A stretch of 64,000 bases of DNA from Tillus elongatus. Its lineage: Eukaryota; Arthropoda; Insecta; Coleoptera; Cleridae. Where the stretch lies: positions 198,424,778 to 198,488,777 of the forward strand of contig OZ023262.1 in assembly GCA_964006375.1 (NCBI GenBank), in the 5' to 3' direction. Shown here in pieces: positions 35,217 through 50,126 of the stretch. The notes under the pieces are model-generated. The model saw only the letters and a list, made by a program, of their open reading frames with translations. It made no database searches and was not told the origin of the DNA. A program made the position numbers and the translations under genes. Within the stretch, counting starts at the first letter, position 1. Each line of letters begins with the position of its first letter.

Positions 35217-36291
35217 TGGTGTATTCTGTAGAAGAAAGAGTTGAAATAATTACTTTTTTTTTCAAAAACGATGACTGTGCCAACCGTACCGTAAATTTGT
35301 TTAATGAACGACATCCGAACAGACATGTTAACAGAAAATACATTTTGGAGTTAATTGCAAAGTTTCGACAAAGTGGTTCAGTAGCCAACAAAAAACGGGA
35401 TCCTGAACGTGAATTTCCGGTTAGAAATGAGACCGAGATTGAGTTTTAGGACAAATTGCTGCAGACCCAACTTTGAGCACGAGAAAATTGGCCACTATTT
35501 CAAACATCAAAAGAAGAACTATTCAGCGAATATAGAAGCATAATAAATTTCACCAGTATAAAATTCATCTTGTACAAGAACTGTATGAAGATGATTTTGA
35601 CCGTCGGCTAGAGTTTTGTGAAGTTATGACTGCACGAATAGCTGATAACGGAAACTTTCTGTTCAATATCTGTTTTTCAGACGAGTGTACGTTTTTATTA
35701 AACTCTACAGTCAATCGTCATAATTGTCGTTATTGGGCAGAAAATAATCCAAGAAATTTTCACGAAGTCCACACTCAAACTCCACAGAAATTGAATGTCT
35801 GGACTGGTATTTTTTGAGACCGTTTAATCGGAACAATTTTTCTTGATGGCAATTTGAGTGGCGAAACGTATTTGGAGTTACTAGAAGATATCGTTTACCC
35901 TCTACTAATTGACATTGTTGAAAATGATGATCGCTATCAAGAAAATCAATTAGTGTTTCAACAAGATGGAGCTCCTCCGCATTTTTCACAACGTGTTAGA
36001 GAGTTTTTGAACAGAGAGTTTCCAGGACAATGGATTGGGCGTAGAGGTGCTATTGAGTGGCCCTCTAAGTCACCGGATTTATCTCCTTTAGACTTATTTT
36101 TGTGGGGCCATTTAAAGAGTAAAATTTACGCAACAAAACCTGAGTCTCTGGAAGAATTACGACGACGCATTGTTGAAGAATGCCGTCTAATAACTCCACA
36201 AATGCGCCAGCATGTCAGAGCTCGTTTTGAACAAAATTTGTACTTTTGTATGGAAGCTGGTGGTCAACAATTTGAACACTTACTTAACTGA
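35217..36291 (+). pseudogene. DD41D-type mariner transposase, three lesions
   Basis: It starts MVYSVEERVEIITFFFKNDD with an N-terminal helix-turn-helix (LIAKFRQSGSVANKKR). After a one-base deletion near 35445 it continues GQIAADPTLSTRKLATISN and RRTIQRI-stop (35533). Catalytic blocks: FSDECTF (D1), WTGIF-stop (TGA at 35816), FQQDGAPPHFSQRV (D2) and SPDLSPLDLFLWGHL (D3), with 41 residues between D2 and D3. It ends QQFEHLLN-stop at 36289. About 350 codons once; D1, D2 and D3 all persist. Confidence 0.85.
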
Positions 36292-36739
36292 ATAAACATT
36301 TTTGAACGTTTGGTTTTGTTTTTTAGTTTTTTTTCAACGTAAAATTGACTAATTAGTGCATTTCTTAACACAATGAATGAAATGCGTTCTTGCAATTCCA
36401 ACTGTGAATAATTTTTAAACGAGTTGATAAAACTTCCAAAAAAATTAGTGTGCTGAATTCAGAAAAGAAAAAGCTTTTAAATGATGTAACACTCGACCCA
36501 TGTTCCCTATTTAAAATATAAAGGTTGTTATCACCATTCTTAAGGGGTTGATGTGACAAAGTTGAGTTTTATGTCAAAATATGTCCCCCTCAATATTAAA
36601 ATTGACGTGTTTTAGCGTTTAATAAAAAAAATCTCTGGACGCAAATCGGTCTGTTTGGTTTTCAATGCGCCACCCTGTATAACTCAATGTTTTGGTATAT
36701 GGCTGCGGTTGAAGCTGTGAGTTAAAAGTTTACTTAAGA

Positions 36740-37080
36740 TGTACTCATATCTCAGCTTCCGTTCAAAAGCGGACGGTTTGCAATATAGGAGATTCATTGT
36801 TTCTGCCAGTCTCATTTACCTCGATCACAGAAGAAACATTCGTGATATCTGCATCTTCTGTCGATACTATGATCGACATTGCTTTCATGAACGTCATTTT
36901 TTGCAAACTCGTTTTAGCCAAAGAGCGCACACCTTTAGTGTGAAATTACCCACATACCAAACAGGTCACTACAAATCTGTTATTTCAAATAGCCCTAGCA
37001 GTTCAGTACGAACCATGATTTTTCCTAGAGCTTCTAAACTTTGTAATCGGAAATATTTCTGGAGTCTTATCATCTCTAGA
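36740..37080 (+). pseudogene. Possible LINE ORF2 C-terminal fragment
   Basis: The open stretch reads YLSFRSKADGLQYRRFIVSA, then HFLQTRFSQRAHTFSVKLPT and YQTGHYKSVISNS. It resembles the last ~100 residues of Jockey/CR1-like ORF2 proteins (L-Q-Y-R-R-F after the thumb, then R-N/H-x-x-x-L-x-x). The fit is loose. It is cut by HINE copy M at 37087. Confidence 0.4.
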
Positions 37081-37086
37081 TATTTA

Positions 37087-38576
<1,490 letters not shown>

Positions 38577-39500
38577 AAGCGAATATACATTCATTTTGGG
38601 ACAAAACTGTCAAATTCATGATATATGCAAGACTATGAGTTGTTTTATAAAAACTTCGTTAACTACTCATAGTTGAAATTCAAAGAATTGAATTGTAACT
38701 GTGATCGAAAAACACGTAGGAATTAGTAATAGTTTTGTTTTTGCTACGAAAATAAAAAATGAAGTAAGTCATCTAATTTCTGCTCAAGTGAAATCGAGGT
38801 ATTGATCTTGTAAGAAACGTATTGTCTATGTCGGGCTGAACGTTATACGGATAGTTTGGAATAATAAATTGCTTTGTTTATTGAATAATTGATGAATAAA
38901 ACAGAACAGTTGGCCAAGGGGCACGTGGGATGAACTGCTTACCGCATTTTCTAGACTTCAAATTTCGAAGTTCAATGGCAGGTACGTAAAAACTTAATAA
39001 TTTACTCAAGCTTACCATGAGCCGATGATTTTTCTTTGCATTTTCTTTAACGTTCAGAATGAAAACTCAGCAAATATTAATAGGTATTATGTATTTGTGT
39101 CAGTATTTATTAGGTCAAAAGTTGTTCGGAATTTGAAGAAAATATTAATTTGTTAAGACAGTTCAAATTTATCTAATTAAACCTCTTTGTGGTTTTGATA
39201 TTAAGACTTTTGATATCAAATGTTTTAATAGTTGTGTACCAATATGATTTTTTAAATAGCTAATCAAAAATGAAATGGATCTTACCTCTCTATCTTCAAG
39301 TAAACCATACAAAGTAATCTTGGATTCTTTAGAACACCCTGTCTGTATAGTACGTACACAAAAGGAAAAAATATTACGGTATCTACGATATTTCGCTAAT
39401 CAAAAGACCTAAAGTAACATACGGATCCTAGTTATTTATTAACGGACTTCAAAAAAGGTTTTATGATCTTCTGTATGTATTTTTACTTCCACATCGTCCT
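38577..39500. other. Unassigned AT-rich sequence
   Basis: No domains or element ends recognised. Confidence 0.45.
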
Positions 39501-40600
39501 TAGGTGTGGAAGTATGACATCGGCAACAAAAATTTCAAACCTTTTTTTCGCTTAAACTTCGTAAAAAGTGTCAAAACACATAGAAAACATGATTTGGGAA
39601 CGAAAACTTTGTTTGTTTGTCGGTCTATATATCTGTCTGTTTCTACCACGATAACTTTAGAACGAATTGAGATATCGTCTTCAAATTTGGCATACAGTTA
39701 GCATCCAACAAACTAATGGTTTGGATGGTTTTTGGGTAAAATCGCGCCAGCGGGTAGGGTATGAATGGAGGGTGATTTGGTGAAAATTGACATTTTTTCG
39801 TTAAAACTCTTGTAATATAACGTTTCAGAGTTTGTCTACTAGGAAACTTTCAATTTCATCAAACATCTGTTATTCTACGCTAGAATTAAATTAGGGGTTG
39901 AATGTGTTGTGGGGTGGAATATAGGTGACAGAAATTTCGAAATTTTGTTTTGTAAAAATGGCGTAAAAAGTCTCCAAACATGATTCTGGAAAGAAAACCT
40001 TTTTGTCTGTCTGTCGGAATTGAGATATTATCGTCAAATCTGATATCCAGTTAGCACCCGATAAAAGAACGTTTCGAATTGTGTTTGGGTAAAATCGCTT
40101 CAGGGGGTAGTAGATAAATGATGGGCGATTGGGCAAAAATTGACATTTTTTCGTTAAAACTCGAGTAATATAACGTTTCAGTGTTTGTTTATTAGAAAAC
40201 TCTCAATTTCATCAAACATCTGTTATTCTGTGCTAAAATTAAATTAGGTGTTGAATGTGTGGGGGTGGAATATCGGTGACAGAAAATTCGAAATTCTGGT
40301 TTGCTAAAATGGCGTAAAAACTCTCAAAAAATAGAAAATTTGATTCTGGAACGAATTTATTTTGGTCTGTTTATCGGTCGGTCTGTCGGCCTGTACGTCT
40401 GTCTGTTAGTAGGCGCAATAACTTTTGAACGAATTGAGATATCATCTTCAAATATGGTATCCAGTTAGCACCTGATAAAGGAACGCTTCGAATTGTTTCT
40501 GGGTAAGATCGCTTCAGGGGATAGGGGATAAATGAGGGGTGATTGGGTGAAATTTGATATTTTGTCGTTTAATTTCGAGTAATATAACGTTTCAGAAGAT
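39500..40600. repeat. Tandem repeat of ~350-410 bp, about three units
   Basis: AATTGAGATATCGTCTTCAA recurs with variation at about 39665, 40018 and 40433. AACGTTTCAGAGTTTGTCTA recurs at about 39819, 40173 and 40584. Each unit also has a TCTGTCTGT-type run (39615, 40003, 40380), CCAGTTAGCA and GGTAAAATCGC. The TCTGTC run followed by 'cgataactttagaacgaatt' resembles the internal text of other Helitron/Helentron-derived repeats, but I see no terminal motifs. Confidence 0.8.
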
Positions 40601-40904
40601 TATGGGTACAGGAGTACGAATATTTTCTTTGTGGTCAAGTCATGGACCCTAAATTCATTCCATGAGAATGTCTTTCTGTGGAGAATAGGTTATGACAAGT
40701 ATGTCGAAGTTATGATTCAATTTGCAGCACTATTTTGTTTGAGGTGGTTCCGTTTTCACCAAGTCAGAATCTGATCATGGGGTTTCGGGGAAATCGAGGT
40801 AAATCCTTTTATAATCTATTAAACTTAAAGTCCTCCTCTTTGATTATATTATAGCAATTTGATAATACCGCAATCACTACGTACGGATATTTAGACTAAA
40901 AATG

Positions 40905-41398
40905 AAAAAAAAAACTTAAAAAAAATTAAACCGACCGCAAAATAGTCACCAAGAAGCGAAAAATAACTGGATTACAAGCCTAATTTAAAAGACAAAAATT
41001 AACTTGAATGAAGTAATATTATATGCCCTACGTGTTTATCTGTTTGAAGTCGGTGCCGAGCCCGAAACAAAATAATACTAAGCGATATAAACACCTTAAT
41101 TAATAGCGGATATAATTCTAATGACCTAAATATGTTGTTAATGATCAAAGACCAACCCACGCTCACGCATTCCATCGCGTGCGTGTAGAAACTCGCGATG
41201 TGGTAGGAGTGGACCTAACCTATCTAAATACTACCTAATTGGCTTGGCACCGATTTTAAACAGATAAGTAGGTAGCGCATATAAGAATATTTCATTTAAA
41301 TTGATTTTTTGTCTTTTGAATTAAACCTATAATCCAGTTATTTTTCGCTTTTTAGTGTCTATTGTGAAGTCGGTTTTTTCTTAAGTTTGTTTATTTGT
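40905..41398. mobile_element. MITE with ~150-bp inverted repeats
   Basis: The left arm AATTAAACCGACCGCAAAAT, GCGAAAAATAACTGGATTAC, TATCTGTTTGAAGTCGGTGC pairs with the complement of the right arm (GGCTTGGCACCGATTTTAAA, GTAATCCAGTTATTTTTCGC-like, GTGAAGTCGGTTTTTTC). The central ~190 bp are single copy. About 490 bp, non-coding. Confidence 0.75.
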
Positions 41399-41514
41399 TT
41401 CTTTTTGTTGGAAGAACAGCTCAAATAACAAAGCTGTTCTAATTATTGATATTAGTTTTTATTTATAATTTTTACGTTTTTTAGAGAAGTAGTGATTTCG
41501 ATAAACGTTCCTTG

Positions 41515-41816
41515 TGTGTTGTGTTTTGTTTCTTTAACGTCGGCCTATTTCTGCGACTATGGCCAACCACCGACGCCAGGGATCAGTTTCACCTCACTAT
41601 CCTGGAAAGTTTGCCGAACCCCTTCCTTTCTGTAAGGAGGGTAGGGATCTTTAACGTGCCCAACATCGCATGGACACGGGACCGACGGCTTTACGCCCCC
41701 TCCGAAGGGCGGAACGTGCAGACATCCAACTTGCTCAAATACAATGCCAGAACCTCGGCTGATGTTATTGTTACAGTTTGTACTGAAAAAGTGAAAGGAG
41801 TACCCTGGGATCGAAC
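41515..41816 (-). mobile_element. SINE, copy 10 (head lost)
   Basis: The tail AAAGAAACAAAACACAACAC lies at 41515 and the body is complete to GGGAGTACCCTGGGATCGA-type text at 41812. The tRNA-like head beyond the B box is missing. Confidence 0.8.
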
Positions 41817-41904
41817 GATAAACGGTCCTAAGAGAAAACATATGTTTAATATTAACAAAATTACTTTATTTGTTAATTGGTTAAATGAATAAATAAAGTT
41901 TTTT

Positions 41905-42138
41905 TGTACTTCAACCTATTTGCGCGACTATGGCCAATCACCAACACCAGGGAGCAGTTTCACCTCACTGTCCTGGAAATTATACTGAAACCCTGCCTTT
42001 CTGTAAATGGGGTAGGTATCATTAATGTGCCCAACAATTCATGGACACGGGACCGACGGATTTACGCGACCTCCGAACGGCGGAATTTGCAGACATTCAA
42101 CTTGTTCAAATACGATGCCACAATCTCGGTTGAATTTA
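41905..42138 (-). mobile_element. SINE, copy 11 (diverged, 5' truncated)
   Basis: The body text CTATTTGCGCGACTATGGCC begins at 41921 and continues to CACAATCTCGGTTGAATTTA at 42138. About 15-20% diverged by eye, in the same orientation as copy 10 and 90 bp away. Confidence 0.75.
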
Positions 42139-42139
42139 A

Positions 42140-43970
<1,831 letters not shown>

Positions 43971-43974
43971 TGTA

Positions 43975-45093
<1,119 letters not shown>

Positions 45094-45095
45094 TA

Positions 45096-45152
45096 GTGAC
45101 GTCTGCGTGTTGAGCTAAACCAACCAATGGAAGTTCAACACGCAGACGTCAC
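45096..45152. repeat. Perfect 18-bp hairpin
   Basis: GTGACGTCTGCGTGTTGA (45096-45113) and TCAACACGCAGACGTCAC (45135-45152) are exact complements around a 21-base loop. The arms are GC-richer than the surroundings. It sits 5 bp from the TA tract. Confidence 0.95.
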
Positions 45153-45560
45153 GTACAATTTCAAACATAGACCACACAGGAACGATCAGTCAGTAGCGTG
45201 CTAATGATGAACCAGGAAGGTTCAAAACTGCAGTCAACGTAAACAACTAAAAAATCACAAAAAGTACAGCAAACAAATAAATTGTATACTTAAGAGTGAA
45301 AGTTTACTTTAATTTTGGTTAGTGTGTCCTATACCTCAAGATAATTACCTTATTTTGAATTTATTTTTTTGGCAAATCTTCAACAACAAAAAACACTATA
45401 ATTAACGCTATTTGAATTGTGTTGTTACCCAATAAACTAGGAAAAATGAGAAGTCAAATAAAGCGACCATGTACTAAAATGTTATTCAGTGAGGCTGGTG
45501 TTCTTTAGCCATAAAACATTTAACATAGCTGCCATGCAAGTGACAATTGCACTACGCAGA
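45153..45560. other. Unassigned sequence
   Basis: Nothing recognised; possibly the 5' part of the following mariner. Confidence 0.4.
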
Positions 45561-45569
45561 CGACATTTG

Positions 45570-46560
45570 TCAGTTTAATTAACATTAATTTGTATTTATC
45601 AAATTATCGTCTTCGCTTTGTCATAATGTCAGATCATGTTCTGCAAATAAGGAACTGCTTGATATGGTTTTCACTCTCGATGAAAGTTTCAGGAACCCGC
45701 TAGTGGCTTCACGCGTTTAAAAGCAGAGGTGTCCCGACAGACATATTCTAACGCTTTGCGTGAAAAACCAGTTCTGAGTGAGTACAGTAAGGAAATAATA
45801 ATGACAGTCTTGGTTGAAGCCTTAAGAAAAAGCAATTTGGGACAATAGCGGAAGCTAACAGGACATCGGTTAGGCGTATGATTAAAAACGTCCATTTTCA
45901 CTGTTTTTAAAAGCACCAGAATTTCCTGGGGATAATCGTTCAAGTCATTTTAGTTTGTCGTTTTGCAAATGACAGTTCGGCTAACGAAAAATTACTTTTT
46001 AAATGTTGTTATTCACGCACGAATCAACGTTATATAATGACGAGTTTATTGTAATAACTATTACCACATCTGACAAGAGAAGTTGACCGTCAGCATAGAT
46101 GGTCGCTAAACACGTCGGTGAAATTCTCTGTCAATATGTAATGGGACTTTTTTTCGATAGACAAACTCCGAAGTTTTTGAGGCAGGATTTGCCAATTTTA
46201 CTTGCAGACATCCCCTAATGGTGCTGCAACGCATGAGGTTGCAGCATGACGGCGGCATGACGGCATTTCTTCCCACTGCGGAATTGGAGCAAGAAACTTA
46301 TAAAATCATGAATATCCTCAAAGATGAATTGGCCGTAAACTGGCAATCCTGTTCATCCGACGTCTTTTGATGGGGATATGTAGAAGAACGTGTATACAAG
46401 CAACTCCCTACAACTTCTGACGAGGTGAGAAACGTGAAGCTTTTAGGTCAATCACGCGTTAATGTTGATTTCTTGAAGCTAAACAATCCGATTTTGCATT
46501 GCCTTTAATCCCTTGGCTTTTCACAGCTGCTCACAGGGTGAAGTAGAATAACCGCAGCAT
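45570..46560 (+). pseudogene. Mariner transposase remnant
   Basis: The text reads EANRTSVRRMIKN (DNA-binding region), THESTLYNDE (first catalytic region, Asp lost), VKHVGEILCQYVMGLFF- and DRQTPKFLRQDLPILLADIP, LQHDGG (second catalytic Asp) and, after frame changes, WGYVEERVYKQLPTTSDEVR-like residues near 46380. Heavily decayed, with many stops; no terminal repeats identified. Confidence 0.55.
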
Positions 46561-46978
46561 CGGGAACTTTGCAGGATCCCACATTTATTAACGCTACTAG
46601 CTTACCAACATATCTTGAAACTGTAGACATTTCTAATTTATCGGATCACAAGTTAATATACGCTGATATGAATCTTGGTATATTTAAACCTAAATTAATT
46701 TTATGTAGAAATTTCAATTCATGTAGTTACGATAATTTTCGGTAGATCTGGAGGCAATTTAGTGGAATAAAATATATAGAAAAAGAAACACAGATAGTAA
46801 AATAGTAAAACTTGACGATAGTATAACAGCATTGTTCAATAAGCATGCGGGACATCAAGGCACAGATGAGGTTGAAAGACAGAGCGCTGAAAAAATTCAG
46901 TCTCGTTTAGAGGCAGATAAAGAACATTAGAAATATCGACGAAATAGAGTAGTTTCGTTGGTAAGAAATTAAAAAAAC

Positions 46979-48073
46979 TCTAGACGCAGCTTGTACGTTA
47001 TGGTAGTGAATTTTCATAAGAATTGTACACTATTAGTAAGATATATTATTAAAACTAATTCTTTAAATTTATATGGACCTTGGAGATCGGTTTTAGAGTC
47101 CCAGTTAGCGATTATTTGAAAAAATTTATATTTTATATGGAGCTACTAAATTAAAATTTGGTCTTAGATATAATATGTAAGTACTGCAAGTGCATTTAAA
47201 AAATTGTGTTACAAATTTCATTAAAGTTACAAACGTTTTTCAGAAAAAATAAATGATTTACAAAGGGAATGTACCTGTCGAATTATAAAAATATGTAAGT
47301 ACTGCAAGTGTCTTAAAAAAATGGTTACAAATTTCATTAAAGTTACAAAGGTTTTTCAGAAAAAAATAATTATTTACAAAGGAAATGTACCTGTCGAATT
47401 ATAAATATGACAGGTATTTTTCCATATTAATTGCTTGGATGATTGTGTTTTAGGCAACCCATCCAGTTTTTGCAAACAATAAGCAACAAAAAAGGTTTTT
47501 TATGTTATGGTAGAAAATTTTCGTAAAAATATTTCAAATCCGATAGCTCAACAGATTTCCCATTAAGCCAGAATCTTCAATCTTGAACTTTAGTAACACC
47601 TATGTAAACGCACGTGGGTAATAAATTAAAGAAAAATGACATATTGAGCTTCGTTTTGTTTTAAAAAACCTTTTTTGTTGTTTATTGTTTGCAAAAACTG
47701 GATGGGTTAACTAAAACAAAACCATCCAAATAATTAATAAGAAAAAAATACCTGTCATATTTATAATTTGACAGGTACATTCCCTTTGTAAATAATTAAT
47801 TGTTTTGTGAAAACCTTTTGTAACTTTAATGAAATTTGTAACACAATTTTTTTAAAGACACTTGCAGTATTTACATATTATATCTAAGACCAAATTTGAA
47901 TTTAGTAGCTCCATATAAAACTGTTTTTTTTTTCAATTAATCGCTAACTAGGACTCTAAAACTTATCTCAAAGGTCCATTTAAATTTAAAGAATTAGTTT
48001 TAATAGTATATCTTACTAACAGTGTACAATTCTTATGAAAATTCAGTACTATAACGCACTTGCTGCGTCCCGA
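46979..48073. repeat. 1.1-kb palindrome within HINE copy N
   Basis: Arms of about 500 bp run from 46979 and back from 48073. Both ends are 5' termini (CGTTATGGTAGTGAATTTTC and its complement) followed by AGAATTGTACACTATTAGTA and complement. The left arm has an extra tandem copy (47130-47260 and 47285-47400, AAATTTCATTAAAGTTACAA), which the right arm lacks. Confidence 0.85.
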
Positions 48074-49149
48074 AATTTTTGTGATACTGGAACCAATAAG
48101 TATAAGTTAGTATTTGTTTTACTTGCCAGGTTATTAAAAATATTGAAGAACACAAATAACGATAACTTACCTTTGATCAACAATTGTGTCAGAAACTTTA
48201 GGACCAAATCAAAAGAACACTTTTTAATAACAACTCTAACATAATATGTAGAGATATAATAATAAAGAGCTTTATCACAACAGACGTGGCTAGTCGCTAA
48301 CACTCTATGTAAGGATGCTTTGTAAAATAAAACCATAAACAATAATAATGAATCTTCGAATGTTTTGAGGTTAGATTGATATTTAAAAGTAAATAGATTT
48401 CTGGATTATAATGCAACTGGTGCCGAAGCGTCGGACATTAGTACTGAATCTCTAGTTTTAAACGATTTCATTGAAGTGAAACTTCTATTTGGTATATTCT
48501 GTAATAGAACAAAACATTTCAGTTTTAATAAATGTAAATAACACATTGAGCATCTCATGTTTCGGCGTCGTCAGTCGGCGCTCGGCCCGGCGACTCCCGT
48601 TTCGCGCTGACAGTTGGCCTACCATGCAGCGGTGTCAGATTGAGTTAGAATTTATGATAAATCGAATGAGAAATTATTGGTAACTCAACATTTATTAATA
48701 TTAAGCCACATTTATTGGATAAATTAATTTTTTGACGAACTTTTATTTGTCATAATAAGTACCAATACGTGTTATTACCCTATGTTTTACATTTTAGGAT
48801 TCAAATGAAATTTTATTAAATCTGACAACCCGGCTCCTTTATATTTAATTGTCAGCTGACTGTTTTTATTTGAATAATCTACTTAAAATGACGCATTCAC
48901 AGCCTAATCATCCTTATCAACATTGAACCTGGGAAATGCTGTATGAAATTTGAACTGATATCTTAGACTGTTTGTTCATTTATAATTTTGATTTTTTAAT
49001 AACTCCAGTCCTATATAAACATATAAAAATTGAAACTGACCTCGGATATGGGTTCTGGAGGCCCTAATTCGCGCTCATTTGAAATTTTTTTCCAAAAGTC
49101 TTACCATCGATACCTCTCTATTAGTGAATTTTCTTAATGAAAATTCACT
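46979..49149. mobile_element. HINE-like element, copy N (2.17 kb, inserted in LINE)
   Basis: The left end CTCTAGACGCAGCTTGTACG (46979) is a variant 5' terminus. The right end is the family 3' end (GAAACTGACCTCGGATATGG at 49034; hairpin AGTGAATTTTC / GAAAATTCACT at 49124-49147). Flanks AAAAAACT occur on both sides, but they are A-rich, so a TSD is uncertain. The left 1.1 kb is a palindrome (next entry). 48080-49010 holds unassigned DNA, including a GC-rich patch at 48560-48630. Confidence 0.65.
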
Positions 49150-50126
49150 CAAAAAACTACTTCGTTGAGAGGAGTCCTCGAAATAATTCTTATAAGACCT
49201 GGAGCGCATTGAAACGTATGAATATTAAAACACATAAAAACCAATCACTGCTTAGCGAATCACATCGAATCCAAATGAACTCAATCAGTATTTTTTGTCA
49301 TATCTTCAGAATGCTTTAGGCATCAGTTGTAGGGATAAAATAGATTATTATAACAGTAACAGTTTTAATCACGATGTTCATTTTTCATTCAATTTAACCA
49401 GCATAGATCACATACATGAGACCCTAGATATCATCAAAACGAACGCTTCTGGTATAGATGAAATTACGGCTGGAATACTCAGATACTGTAGTCCATACAT
49501 TTATATTTTTATTCTTCATATAGTATTTTCACTATAAGAGTGGAATGGCGTCATGAAGCGAAGCAGTGCAACATTGCCAAATTGTCAGATATTTCCGAGC
49601 ATGCCTGTATTTTGAAAGCGAATCTCTTTAGTAGTTTATTTTGGATTTTAATAAATTTGACTTCCAAACATCATCATACGCAACAAGTTGTACGTTTTGG
49701 ACACATATTAGGAAAAGAGATAAAGCGTCGTCCTTTATTACAAAGTTATTAAAAAAAATTGTTTAGAATTAAAATTTATGACAGGCTGTCAATTTTCAAA
49801 CAGATCGGCCTGCTATGATTTTTTTTTTAGCTGCGACTTGATTTAAATGACGTTCGACGGCTTCTGTGATTAGGTGTACTTTAAAAAATACTTGAAACTG
49901 TATTAAAAAAAAGTATTTACCATAATTAAACTTGGGGTGGGTTTGCTTTCATCTCAACCAATAAAAAAAGTATAGTAAACGCACAATTGGACATTCGAAG
50001 CAATAATTGGTGAGCTGCATGGCTACTTGAGCTCTGCCCTGTTGTTTGTTTCCCGGAATACTACTTATTTGGAAAATTGAAACGTCCATTTTATTTGTCA
50101 CGAACGGCAAGCTTCTGTATTTAAAA

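Larger units (their letters stand above)
34757..36677 (+). mobile_element. DD41D-type mariner, nearly complete, TA target site
   Basis: The ends TAGGGTGGCGCATTGAAAAC (34757) and the complement of TTTTCAATGCGCCACCCTG (36677) are each flanked by TA. Terminal inverted repeats extend about 340 bp (to about 35100 and from about 36335), unusually long for a mariner. The transposase frame lies between them. Total length 1921 bp. Confidence 0.85.
46575..49540 (+). pseudogene. LINE ORF2 fragment split by HINE copy N
   Basis: The left part (46690-46978) reads FSVDLEAI-stop-WNKIYR, DSKIVKLDDSITALFNKHAG, SRLEADKEH-stop-KYRRNRVV, the region between endonuclease and RT in Jockey/CR1-like ORF2. The right part (49150-49535) continues NYFVERSPRNNSYKTWSALK, then after a frame change NALGISCRDKIDYYNS, HIHETLDIIKTNASGIDEIT and ILRYCSPYI (RT start). 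Joined, they are collinear, so the ~2.2 kb between is an insertion. Confidence 0.75.
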
